A DNA stretch of 64,000 bases, taken from Verrucomicrobiota bacterium (GTDB lineage: Bacteria; Verrucomicrobiota; Verrucomicrobiia; Limisphaerales; J093). Below are positions 53,895 to 63,785 of this stretch, in pieces (the first letter of the stretch is position 1; every line of letters begins with the position of its first letter). The notes under the pieces are model-generated. The model searched no databases. It was not told the origin of the DNA and was given only the letters and a program-made list of their open reading frames with translations. Location: NCBI GenBank assembly GCA_027493615.1, contig JAOSKK010000002.1:186001-250000 (forward strand), given 5' to 3'. The position numbers and the translations under genes are program-made.

Positions 53895-55015
53895 GCCGCA
53901 GGCTCAGCGGGGTGGGCCCCTTTGGTCGGCGGGAGGGGCGGGGGCTCGTTGACGCTCCAGTACTGCGCCAGCAGGTCGAGACGCTCGACAAACTCGGCGG
54001 AAGTGGCCGGCTTGGTCAGGTACCCCGTGATGCCCAGCGCGTGCATCCGGTGTTTGTCCTCGTCCAGCTTCGAGGAGGTCAACACGACCACCGGCATCGT
54101 GCGCAAGCCGGAGTCCTTGCGAACCTCGGTCAGGAATTCGCGACCGTTCATCCCGGGCATCTTGATGTCGAGAAGGATCAAACCCGGCCGGGGGTTGTCG
54201 GAGCCGCGCAGGTACTTCAAGGCTTCCTCGGCGGTTCGCTTCACCACGAGCTTCACCTTGGAACCCAGTTCCTTCAGCGCCCGGTCCACGTTCAGGATGT
54301 CCACCTCGTCGTCCTCGACCAGCAGCACCGGGCTGGCATTCCGCTCGAACGCCAGCACGCGCTCGGCGTGTTGCCGGTGCTGTTCCCAGAGCATGGCGTA
54401 GCGCATCAGCTCATGCGCCCCTTGAATCCCCAGTTTGTTGCGGATGTTGGCCCGGTGGACGTCCACGGTCCGCGGGCTGATGGAAAGCTCAGCGGCGATT
54501 TCCTTGGCCTCGAGTCCCTTGCCGGTGAAGACGAAGACTTCCATCTCCCGCTGGGAGAGCACCTGGGACGGGTCCTTGGGGGCGCCGGGTGTGCCGCTCG
54601 AGAGCCGCTGGAGCAGAGCGTCCTTGATCTCGGAGCTGACCACGACCTGCTGCCGGGCCACCTGGCGGATGGCGGCCGCCAGGGCCGGGGCTTCAATGCC
54701 GTTGGAGACATAGCCGAGTGCTCCGGCCTTCAAGGACCGCTCCGCGGAACGGGCGTCCTCATGATCCGCCAGGATGAGCACGCCGGGCTGCGGCGTGATG
54801 TCCAGCAGCTTGCGGATGACCTGGTCACTCTCCTGCCGACAGAAGCTGCTGCCCAGCAACACCACTGCCGGTTTGGCATTGTTGACTCCCCGCAGACCTG
54901 ACACAGCATCGGAGGCTTCGCCGATGACGTCGATGTCCGCTGCCCCCTCCAAGTGACTGCGCAGGCCGGCCCGGGTGATGGACTGCTCTTCCATTATGAA
55001 CACTCGGATAATCAT
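53708..55015 (-). CDS. NarL/LuxR-type regulator with pseudo-REC - HTH - REC architecture
   Basis: REC1 KPAVVLLGSSFC (no phospho-Asp), HTH SQREMEVFVFTGKGLEAKEIAAELSISPRTVDVHRANIRNKLGI, REC2 VLLVEDDEVDI...LILLDIKMPGMNG...VVVLTSSK...GYLTKPAT. Confidence 0.88.
   Translation of the reverse strand: MIIRVFIMEEQSITRAGLRSHLEGAADIDVIGEASDAVSGLRGVNNAKPAVVLLGSSFCRQESDQVIRKLLDITPQPGVLILADHEDARSAERSLKAGALGYVSNGIEAPALAAAIRQVARQQVVVSSEIKDALLQRLSSGTPGAPKDPSQVLSQREMEVFVFTGKGLEAKEIAAELSISPRTVDVHRANIRNKLGIQGAHELMRYAMLWEQHRQHAERVLAFERNASPVLLVEDDEVDILNVDRALKELGSKVKLVVKRTAEEALKYLRGSDNPRPGLILLDIKMPGMNGREFLTEVRKDSGLRTMPVVVLTSSKLDEDKHRMHALGITGYLTKPATSAEFVERLDLLAQYWSVNEPPPLPPTKGAHPAEPAAQAPASRRSHRRSLVIARTRNSSLSTGVTLAGGCKGSVSVRHVPVSPPDRRPMRPPWWYTMK
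53891..53907. terminator. Perfect 7-bp stem/3-nt loop between convergent genes
   Basis: CTGAGCC-GCA-GGCTCAG; the PhcQ-like TGA lies in the left arm, and a minus-strand TGA lies in the right arm. Confidence 0.4.
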
Positions 55016-56292
55016 GGCCCGAGGATGACAGGTTCTGCCAGCGCCTGCAATCCCTTGTTAAGTGGAATTGACAGATCGGGCTTGCTCCCCGACGCGCGCC
55101 ACCTCTCGCTGCGGCCGCGGCTGCGGCTCCCGCGACCGCGCTCAGGCCCTGTCCCCTCCACCAGCGGCGTCGCATAAGTGCTCGACCAGGCTGTCAACCC
55201 TCCCCGGACACTCTTCACCTGCCTGAATCCCTGCGCCTTCAGCCACTCGACGGCCCGCAGCGAGCGCACGCCAGCCTGGCAGTGAAGGTAGAGGACCACG
55301 CCCGGATCCAGTTCGGCCACGCGCTCCTCCAGCGCGGACAGCGGCAGATGTCTGGTTCCCGGCAGATGCCCGGCCGCCCACTCCTCGGGTTCGCGCACGT
55401 CCACCACGGTGATGCCGAGTTCGGGTTCCTCCAGGGCACGCTTCAGGTCCTCGACGGTCACCTCGTCCGGGGACAACTCCAGCGGCCCGCAGGCCAGCGA
55501 TTCGGTGCGGAGCTCGGTGATGGTCGGGTGGTCGCCGCAAACCGGGCAGCCGCGGTCGCGTCTCAGCCGGAGTTCCCGGAACTGCAGGGACAAGGCGTCG
55601 AAGACCACCAGGCGCCCGAGCAGGGAGCGGCCTTGACCGAGGAGCAGCTTGAGCACCTCGGTGGCCTGAAGGCAGCCGATCACCCCGGGCAGCACGCCCA
55701 GCACCCCGGCCTCGGCGCAGCTCGGAACAGTGCCCGCGGGAGGGAGCTCCGGGAACAGGCAGCGGTAGCAGGGACCCTCGCGGTGCGGCGCAAACAGACT
55801 GACCTGTCCTTCCCAGCGAAAAATGGCACCATACACGTTCGGCTTGCCGAGCATTACGCAGGCGTCGTTCACCAGGTAGCGTGTGGGAAAATTGTCGGTG
55901 CCGTCGACCACCACATCGTAGCCGGACAGGATCTCCTGCGCGTTCTCGGCGGTCAGGCGGACGGTGTGGGGCACGACCTCGACGTCCGGGTTGAGCCGGC
56001 GGAGGGTCTCGACGGCGGATTGCGTCTTGGGGCGGCCGACGTCCGGGGTGCCGTGGAGCACCTGGCGTTGCAGGTTGGACAGATCAACGTGGTCGAAGTC
56101 CACGATTCCCAACCGCCCCACCCCCGCGGCCGCCAGATACAGAGCCACGGGGGAACCGAGTCCGCCTGCGCCCACGCAGAGCACGCGGCCTGCCCGGAGC
56201 TTGCGCTGGCCGGCCGGCCCGACCTCCGGCAGCAGCACCTGGCGGGCGTAACGGCGGAGGTCCGAATGAGCGGGTGAACCGGCTTCCCTCAT
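55012..56292 (-). CDS. moeB: ThiF/MoeB family adenylyltransferase with C-terminal rhodanese domain
   Basis: RYARQVLLPEVGPAGQRKLRAGRVLCVGAGGLGSPVALYLAAAGVGRLGIVDFDHVDLSNLQRQVLH; CPVCGDHPTI; rhodanese TVVDVREPEEWAAGHLPGTRHLPLSAL...VVLYLHCQAGVRSLRA. Confidence 0.93.
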   Translation of the reverse strand: MREAGSPAHSDLRRYARQVLLPEVGPAGQRKLRAGRVLCVGAGGLGSPVALYLAAAGVGRLGIVDFDHVDLSNLQRQVLHGTPDVGRPKTQSAVETLRRLNPDVEVVPHTVRLTAENAQEILSGYDVVVDGTDNFPTRYLVNDACVMLGKPNVYGAIFRWEGQVSLFAPHREGPCYRCLFPELPPAGTVPSCAEAGVLGVLPGVIGCLQATEVLKLLLGQGRSLLGRLVVFDALSLQFRELRLRRDRGCPVCGDHPTITELRTESLACGPLELSPDEVTVEDLKRALEEPELGITVVDVREPEEWAAGHLPGTRHLPLSALEERVAELDPGVVLYLHCQAGVRSLRAVEWLKAQGFRQVKSVRGGLTAWSSTYATPLVEGTGPERGRGSRSRGRSERWRASGSKPDLSIPLNKGLQALAEPVILGP

Positions 56293-56309
56293 GCGCGTCC
56301 CCGGGGTGG

Positions 56310-57163
56310 CTACTCGACGGGCGCGCGGGGGCTGCTGGAGTGCTCCTGAAGCCAGGCCACGTCCGGATTGTCCGGGGAGGGAACGTCGAGTTCGAGATGG
56401 TGACGCGCGCGCAGCGGTGGGGTGGTGCGCCGGTCCCGCCAGCGTTTGATCTCCGCGTGGCCATCGGCAAAGGCAATGCCGGCGCTGCGGCCGTGGTAGC
56501 TGGCCGGGAAGTCCACGATGCGGGCCTGCACCCCGCGCAGCTTCAGATTCGTCTGGAACAAGCCGTCGTTGATGCTGTCCTCGCGTTCGTCCATCAGGAC
56601 CCAAGCCCGGGCGGGGGGATCCACGATGTCGTCGAGGCGCCGGAACACATGGAAATCATCCTCTCCGATGGGGGTGGTTCCGATGTAGTTCATCCAGCAG
56701 TTCATGGACACGCTGCGGACCCGCGCGTGGAACGGCCGCTGATGGTGACCTCACTGCGGTCGGCGGGACACCGGTAGATGCCGGCGTTCCGGACGTAAGG
56801 GGGCCAGTTGGGAGAATCGCAGGTCGGTCAGATAAAGGGTGTTGGTGTTGTCCGGGCTGGAGCTGAAATCCAGCCAACCGGACACCCAGCGGTCCGAGCC
56901 GGGGTAGGAGCCGCTCAGCACGCCGGGCAGCCAGCCGTAGTTATCATCGGCATACATGGTCCAGGCCTTCTGAATCTGCTGAAGGTTGTGCAGACACAGA
57001 ATCGCCTGCGCCCGCTGTTTCGAGCGGACCAGGAGGGCAACAACAGCGAGGCGATCAGGCCGATCACCGCCATGACCGCGAGCAGCTCCAGCAGGGTAAA
57101 ACCCTCCCTTCGGCGGAGGGCACCTCCGCCCGTCGTCAGGGGCGCTGGTTTCCTGGTCTTCAC
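56310..57163 (-). CDS. Prepilin-type N-terminal cleavage/methylation domain protein (type II secretion/pseudopilin-like), 2-3 frameshifts
   Basis: REGFTLLELLAVMAVIGLIASLLLP; LHNLQQIQKAWTMYADDNYGWLPG; PASYHGRSAGIAFADGHAEIKRWRD. Confidence 0.85.
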
Positions 57164-57276
57164 CGGCTGTGGCTGTTCGCGCGGGAAAGGTAGCGCCCCG
57201 CTGACGGGAAGGCAAGCCTGGTTCCCGCCCGGTTTCCGGCTGGCAACGCCCGGCCGACGGCCCCGCTTCGCGGACG

Positions 57277-58646
57277 TTACTTGCCGATGCAGAACTCGCC
57301 GAAGATGCGGTCGAGCAGATCCTCCGTGGTGGTCTGGCCCGTGACCTCTCCCACGGCATCGATGGCGCTCCGGAGATCGAAGGCCACCAGCTCAAACGTG
57401 GCGCCGGACTCCAGGGCGTCGAGGGCGGCTTGGAGGGCTTCGCGGGCGCGGCGCAACGCCTCCTGGTGCCGGGCATTGATCATGACTTCGACCATGTCGG
57501 CCCGGAGTTCGCCCGCCCAGACGGTGCGTTGGATGGCGTCCTTGAGCCGTTCGATGCCCATGCCGGTGAGGCACGAGACGGGCAGGCCGGAGGCGACGGC
57601 TTCCGGGACGCGGCCGAGGCGGTTGGGGCGGTCGCTCTTGTTCAACACCACCAGCCGTTTCCGATCTGCCAGCGTCGCGAGATGCTGTTCGTCCTCGGGC
57701 TGGAACGGTTCGCTGGCATCGAGAACGTGGAGCACCAACTCGGCCTGGCGCACGGCCGTGCGGGTGCGGCGCACGCCTTCCTGTTCGACCCGGTCATCGG
57801 CTTCGCGCAGGCCTGCGGTGTCGACAAACACGACCGGGATGCCGCGGACGTTTGCGGTCTCCTCGATGGTATCGCGGGTGGTGCCCGGCTCCGGTGAGAC
57901 AATGGCGCGGTCGCGACCGAGAAGCTGGTTGAGCAGGCTGGATTTGCCGACGTTGGGCCGGCCCACGATGGCCGCGCGCACGCCCCGGCGGAGGATCTGC
58001 CCTTCCGGCGCCGTCCGCAGCAGCGTCTCGAGGAACGTCCGGCCGTCCCGCAGCCGCGCCACCAGGCTGGCCGCGGTGTCCGGAGCGAGGTCCTCCTCGG
58101 GGAAGTCGAGGTGGGCCTCGAGGTGCGCAAGGACGCCGAGCAGATCCTCCCGCAAGTGACGGATCCGCTGGGAGAGCTTGCCGGCGAGTTGCTCCTCGGC
58201 GGCGGCCAGGGCCAGCTCGGTGCGGGAACGGATGATGTCCGCCACGGCTTCTGCCTGGGCCAGATCGAGGCGGCCGTTCACGAAGGCGCGCCGGGTGAAC
58301 TCACCGGGTTCCGCCAGCCGGGCGCCGTTGGCCAGGAGGGCCGTCAACACCAGTTTCGCGGGCAGCAGACCGCCATGGCAGGAGATCTCGACCACGTCCT
58401 CCCGCGTGTAGGTTCGGGGGGCCCGCATGACCGCCAGCAGGACCTCGTCAACGAGCCGGCCGGCGTGCTCGATCCGGCCCAGGTGGAGTGTGTGGCTGGG
58501 CGCGGTCGAGGGGCGCAGCGAACGGCTTCCGGCGGGCACAAAGCAGCGGTCGGCCACGCCCAGGGCGTCGGGTCCGGACAGGCGGATGACCGCCAGACCC
58601 CCTTCCCCAGCGGCGTGGCGATGGCGGCGATGGTGTCTTCGGCCAT
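57277..58646 (-). CDS. mnmE: tRNA uridine-5-carboxymethylaminomethyl(34) synthesis GTPase MnmE (frameshift near 58600)
   Basis: MAEDTIAAIATPLGKG; RAAIVGRPNVGKSSLLNQLLGRDRAIVSPEPGTTRDTIEE; VDTAGLREADD; C-terminal GEFCIGK. Confidence 0.97.
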
Positions 58647-58662
58647 GCGGCGCGGGCGTGCG

Positions 58663-58908
58663 TCAACCGCCGCAGTTCCCGCGGGTTGGGGCCCGGCCTT
58701 CCAGGCGCTCCCGCGCCTTCACGTAGCTCTTGCGTGCGAGGAAGTGGCGGAGTTCGGGGTCGCTGCCGGGCGGCAACTGTGACGCCAGGTGGTCAATCCG
58801 GTTGAAGAGCGGCTGCAAGGAAGCCCCGGCGGGTGCGCGCTGCCCCTGGCGGGCCGCGGCTTCGAGTTCGTTCAGGGCGTCGAGCAACTTGGACTCAATC
58901 GCAGTCAC
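58663..58908 (-). CDS. Small conserved-looking hypothetical protein (81 aa) upstream of mnmE
   Basis: Continuous ORF MTAIESKLLDALNELEAAARQGQRAPAGASLQPLFNRIDHLASQLPPGSDPELRHFLARKSYVKARERLEG, same strand as mnmE. Confidence 0.6.
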   Translation of the reverse strand: MTAIESKLLDALNELEAAARQGQRAPAGASLQPLFNRIDHLASQLPPGSDPELRHFLARKSYVKARERLEGRAPTRGNCGG

Positions 58909-58950
58909 GAGCGCGAAGGTAGCCGACGACGGGCCGGAGGGAAACCCGGC

Positions 58951-60201
58951 TCATTCGTAGCTCGGGTACTGCTCGGGGTTCTTGCCGTGCGACTCCAGGA
59001 GCACGATGCGTCCCGTCCCGCCTTCGGGGGGCTCGATACGTTCGAGGCGGAGGAGGAAGCGCCAGTCATCTCCGAAGTCGAAGCGGAACGACAGGACCTC
59101 CTTCAGGGGCAGACCGGATTCCCCCACGGTGATTTCGGTGCTGTACGGCCCCTCGTCCGTGTACGCGTGGTTGTAGACGCGGGTCTTGCCCAGATGATCG
59201 CGGTACCGGAATTCGTGGAGGTGATCGTCGTCGAACGCGAAGGCTTGCAACACCGCGTGGGCCAGGTCGTCGAGTGTGCTGTGGTGCGGCACGGCCAGCC
59301 GGTGCCACGCGCTCGAGCTGTGCCAGCGGGGGTTCAGCGAGGCTTTGAACACAAAGGTCCCTTCGCGGGTGGGAGCTTCGGCGAGGGCAAAGCATCGTTG
59401 CCAATCGGGGCAGTAAGGCTGGAACGCGGGTTGGAGGTAACCGAAGCCCGCGTCGGCTGGCTGTTCCAGCAAGACCAGGTCGGCTGCATTTCGGACCTTC
59501 AGGAACGTCAGCACCACGGCCACGACCGCGTCGCCCCAGGGGGTGCGGCGGGCCTTCTCCATGCCCCAGGCGCGCGAGGAGTATCGCCGCCCGGCCAGCG
59601 GTCGTGCCTGGACTTCAACGAGGCCGAACAGGGACTGCAATTGCGCGTTCCAGGCGGCGATGCCGCCAATGCCGTACATGTGGCAAAGCTCGGAGAAGGT
59701 CTTCCAGCGGTCGGAGACCTGGCGGGCCAGGAAGTGGAGGTTGCCGCCAAGCTGCTGAAAATAGGGAAAGCGCTGGCTGCCTCCCAGCATGTCGTCGCTC
59801 ACCATCAGCAACCAGGCTTCGAGGAGGGCGAAGTACTGCTCAGTGAGATTCAGGGCTTCCCAGCGGCCTTGGACGGTTGGATCGATGCGGACCCGCCCCT
59901 TGTCCGCGACCGCCAGGCCCATGGCCCGGAGCAGCAGGAAGAGGCCGGCGATGTTCGGGTAATCGCGCAGCAGGGCGCGTTGCACGTGGATCTCGAGGGG
60001 GTGGGTGAGCCGGGCATTGAGATCCGAGAGCATGGCCGCTGGCAGGTTGCCCCGATGGCTCTTGGTGGCCACGCCCTCGGGACCGATGGCGGCCATCAGC
60101 AACGGGAGGTCCCGCAGGATTGTGCCCGGCCCTGCCAGGCCGATGGGGTGCACCGCGAAGAAGTCGCGGAGCGCCGTTTCGTCGCTCAACCGCAGTTTCA
60201 T
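58951..60201 (-). CDS. Plasmid pRiA4b ORF-3-like family protein
   Basis: C-terminal WHRLAVPHHSTLDDLAHAVLQAFAFDDDHLHEFRYRD...FRFDFGDDWRFLLRLERI pattern. Confidence 0.8.
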   Translation of the reverse strand: MKLRLSDETALRDFFAVHPIGLAGPGTILRDLPLLMAAIGPEGVATKSHRGNLPAAMLSDLNARLTHPLEIHVQRALLRDYPNIAGLFLLLRAMGLAVADKGRVRIDPTVQGRWEALNLTEQYFALLEAWLLMVSDDMLGGSQRFPYFQQLGGNLHFLARQVSDRWKTFSELCHMYGIGGIAAWNAQLQSLFGLVEVQARPLAGRRYSSRAWGMEKARRTPWGDAVVAVVLTFLKVRNAADLVLLEQPADAGFGYLQPAFQPYCPDWQRCFALAEAPTREGTFVFKASLNPRWHSSSAWHRLAVPHHSTLDDLAHAVLQAFAFDDDHLHEFRYRDHLGKTRVYNHAYTDEGPYSTEITVGESGLPLKEVLSFRFDFGDDWRFLLRLERIEPPEGGTGRIVLLESHGKNPEQYPSYE

Positions 60202-60234
60202 ATGGCCACCAGCCTACGCCCTGCCCGGGCGGCT

Positions 60235-60362
60235 GGGAAGCGTCCTGTCCCTGCCGGACCTGCCCGGTAGCCATGAACCGGAAAGCGCCGGTAAACCGGA
60301 CGCACTCCAGACGCTTCGCGCGAAACGGACCGGCTGCGCCCATCGCAAAGCGTTTGGAGTGC
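60235..60362. repeat. Palindromic interspersed repeat, family C, with flank shared with 63476-63522
   Basis: GCACTCCAGACGCTTCGCG (60302-60320) / CGCAAAGCGTTTGGAGTGC (60344-60362); flank GAAGCGTCCTGTCCCTGCCGGACC..CGGTAGCCATGAACCG. Confidence 0.85.
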
Positions 60363-60556
60363 GGGCGTTCACCCCCGCTTTTCGTGCACGGTGCATGGAG
60401 GGCGGGCATTTGCCGGGAGATCTGCCGCGGAGGTTCAGGTGGGGCGTCTCTGGCTCCCGGTCGTGCGGCTTCAACCGAACCGCTTCCGCGTGCGCAGGAG
60501 GGGCTTCCTTTGGCTGGCGGCGTTGCCCAGACTGGGTCCGCCCGCCTGCGGGGCAG

Positions 60557-61984
60557 ATGCACGCGAACATGACAACGAAATCGGATTGGGACGTGATCGT
60601 GATCGGTGGCGGCAGTGCCGGCTTTGCGGCGGCGCGGACGGCCGCCGCCGACGGCTTGGACGTGGCCGTCGTCGAGGGGGCCTCGGAGCCGGGGGGCTTT
60701 GCATCCTGCGCGGGTGCATGCCCACCAAGACGCTGCTGCAGGCTGCCGAGGTGCGGCACCTGGCCCGGCGCGCGGCCACGTGGGGCCTCCGGATCCCGGA
60801 AGTGGAGTTCGATTGGGATGCGATCCAGCGACGGAAGGACGAGTTGGTGCGGGGCTGGGCCGATCATCGCCGTCGCCAATTGGAGCGCGGCGGGTTCGCC
60901 TTCCTGCGTGCGCACGCCCGCTTTGTGGGTCCGCACCGATTGGCTCTGAGCAGCGGACAGACACTCACCGCCCGGCAGTTCGTCATCGCGACGGGTTCGG
61001 TCGTCGCACCGCCGCCGTTGCCGTCGCTTGCGGAGGTGGGTTACCTCACCAGTGATCTCGCGCTCGAACTGCCCAGCCTGCCGCGTTCGTTGATCGTGTT
61101 GGGCGGCGGCCCGGTGGCGCTCGAGTTGGCGCAGTTCTTTGCCCGACTGGATGTCGGGGTCACGCTGATCCAGCGCAGCGACCACGTGTTGCGGGGGATG
61201 GGAGGTGATGTGGCCGAGGTGGTGGAGACCGTGCTACGTCGCGAGGGAATGCGGCTCTTCACCGGCACGCGCTTGCGGGAGGCGGCCCGCGTGGTGGACG
61301 GCAAGGCGGTGAGCTTCGAGCACCGGGGCCGCGTCGAGACCGTGGTTGCCGAGGACATCTTGCTGGCTCTCGGCCGGCGGCCGAACACCGCGGCCCTCGC
61401 GCTCGAACAGGCGGGCGTGGTCACCGAGAGCGGCCGGATCCTGGCGAACCTGCAGCAGCAGACCAGCGCGCCCCACATCTACGCCGCCGGGGATTGCTGC
61501 GGGCCACACGACATCGTCCACCTGGCGGTGCAACAGGGTGAGGTCGCCGGGCACAATCTGCGCCACGCCACCCCTCCGCGCTCGATGGACTACCGGCTGC
61601 TGGTGCGGGTGGTTTTCACCGATCCGCAAGTTGCCGTGGCTGGTCTCACCGGAAAGCGAGGCGCGGGCGGCGGGCCGCGAGGTGCAGGTCGCCTCGTATC
61701 CCTTCTCCGACCACGGCAAGTCGGTGATCCTGGACGCCACGGACGGCTTCGTGAAGCTGGTGGCGGACGCCCGCACGGGCGAGCTTCTCGGGGGCAGCGT
61801 GGTGGGACCGGCCGGAGGTGAACTGATCCACGAGATCGTCGCGGCTCTTCATGGGCGGATGACGGCCCGGGAGCTCGCGGCGCTGCCGCACTATCACCCG
61901 ACCCTGTCTGAGATCTGGACCTATCCCGCCGAGGCACTGGCGGGTTCCGGGGCCGGCTTGCCACCCACCGTCACCTCGGACTAA
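60557..61984 (+). CDS. FAD/NAD(P)-dependent pyridine nucleotide-disulfide oxidoreductase (mercuric reductase/Lpd-like), frameshifts near 60700 and 61665
   Basis: DWDVIVIGGGSAGFAAARTAAADGLDVAVVEG; LCILRGCMPTKTLL redox Cys-X4-Cys; LIVLGGGPVALELAQFFARLGV-like; APHIYAAGDC; ALPHYHPTLSEIW. Confidence 0.88.
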
Positions 61985-61993
61985 GGTCGGGCC

Positions 61994-63452
61994 ATGCCGC
62001 ACCCGCACCCCAATCGCCGTTTCCTCCCACTCACGATGGTGGGTCTCGTCGCCGCCGGCTTCTTGGGCACATGCCTGGGGGCGACCGCCCCGTTGGCTTT
62101 GCATCCGGACAATCCGCACTACTTCGACTGGCGGGGCCAGCCGACCTTCCTGCTCGGCTCGGGAGAGCATTACGGCGCCGTGCTCAACCTGGACTTCGAC
62201 TTTCGCCGTTACCTCGACACGCTGGCGGCGGACGCGCTCAACCACACCCGCACGTTCAGCGGCGTCTATTGTGAACCGCCGGGCGCCTTTAACATCGCCC
62301 GCAACACCCTGGCTCCCGAGCCCAACCGGCTGATTTGCCCTTGGGCCCGCACCGACCAGCCGGGCTATGCCAACGGGGGCAACAAATTCGACCTCACCCG
62401 CTGGGATGAGGCCTACTTCGAGCGGCTCCGCGCCTTCCTTACGCATGCCAGCCGGCGCGGCGTCGTGGTTGAGTTGACCCTCTTCTGTCCGTTCTACGAG
62501 GACGCGATGTGGCGCCTCAGCCCGATGAACGCTGCCAACAACATCAACGGGGTCGGTGCCGTTGCCCGCACCAACGTGTATACCCTCGACCGGCACGGGG
62601 GCCTGCTGAGCTTCCAGGAAGCCCTCACCCGCAAGCTGGTCACCGAACTCAAGGACTTCGACAACCTCTACTACGAGCTTTGCAACGAGCCCTACTTCGG
62701 CGGCGTCACCCTCGCCTGGCAGCACCGCATCGCCGACGTCATCGTCGAGACCGAGCAGGCCCTCGGTGTCCGCCATCTAATCTCCCGCAACGTGGCCAAC
62801 GACAAAGCCCGCATCGACAACCCGCACCCGTCGCTTTCGATCTTCAATTTCCACTACGCGTACCCGCCCGACACCGTGGCCATGAACTACGACCTCGCCA
62901 AGGTGATCGGCGACAACGAAACCGGCTTCCGGGGCACCAACGATCTCCCGTATCGGGTCGAGGCCTGGAGCTTCCTGCTCGCGGGCGGCGGCCTGTTCAG
63001 TCACCTCGATTACTCTTTCGTTGCCGGGCACGAGGACGGAACGTTCGTTTACCCCGCCCAGCAGCCCGGAGGCGGCAACCCGGGCTTCCCGTCGCCAGAT
63101 GAAGGTTCTCGGCGATTTCCTGCGCGGATTCGACTTCGTCCGGATGCGTCCCGAACCGTCTTTTCTTGCAGGCGGGATACCGGTGGGACACCGGGCTTAC
63201 GTCCTGGCCGAACCGCGCCGTGCCTGGGCGGTCTACCTGGCCCGTGATCTGAAGGACAAGCAGGCGCCGACCGGGCCGCAGACCGCCACACTCGAGCTCC
63301 GCCTACCTGCCGGGGATCACCTGGCCGAGTGGGTCAACCCCCGCACCGGCGCGGTGGAGCGGCGGACCGAGGTCAAGGTCGTCGAAGGTCCGGCGCGCCT
63401 GGCCAGTCCCGCTTTCGAGGAGGATGTGGCCCTCCGCATCCACCGGCGCTGA
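61994..63452 (+). CDS. Secreted cellulase/GH5-like (DUF4038-type) TIM-barrel protein (frameshift near 63095)
   Basis: NPHYFDWRGQPTFLLGSGEHYGAVLNLDFDFRRYLDTLAADALNHTRTFSGVY; NLYYELCNEPYFGG; C-term AYVLAEPRRAWAVYL...LRLPAGDHLAEWVNPRTGAV. Confidence 0.7.
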
Positions 63453-63475
63453 GACGTCGGCGTCACCGGTTCAGG

Positions 63476-63599
63476 GGAAGCGTCCTGTTCCTGCCGGACC
63501 CGCTGCTCGGTAGCCATGAACCGCGGAGGGTGCAGGCTGGAAGCCCGCACCACAGGTTCAGGGAGCGCCTCCCTCAGCCGAATCCCCGATGTTCGTAAT
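63476..63599. repeat. Composite repeat, family B copy 3, ending abruptly at GTTCGTAAT
   Basis: AGGGTGCAGGCTGGAAGCCCGCACCACAGGTTCAGGGAGCGCCTCCCTCAGCCGAATCCCCGATGTTCGTAAT matches 6155-6227; no right palindrome arm follows. Confidence 0.88.
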
Positions 63600-63785
63600 A
63601 GATGAGACACCCAGGGGTCGCGCCATGTAACAAGTGACTGGATTCGTGGCTTCTCTGGCCACTTTTCAGGACTTTTGGCCATTTCTGGGCCTGGCGATGA
63701 ACTGAGTTGTGGCGAGTTGGGGAAGACTTGTTTCCGAGTTAGCGCTTGCTTTTCGGGCACCAGTTGGGCACCATTTCCCCGCACC

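Noticed and set aside
58951-60201. Transposase-like protein (pRiA4b ORF-3 proteins are sometimes annotated as IS1096 TnpR-like)
   Set aside because: No terminal inverted repeats of an IS, no catalytic recombinase motif seen; treated as a domain-named chromosomal gene.
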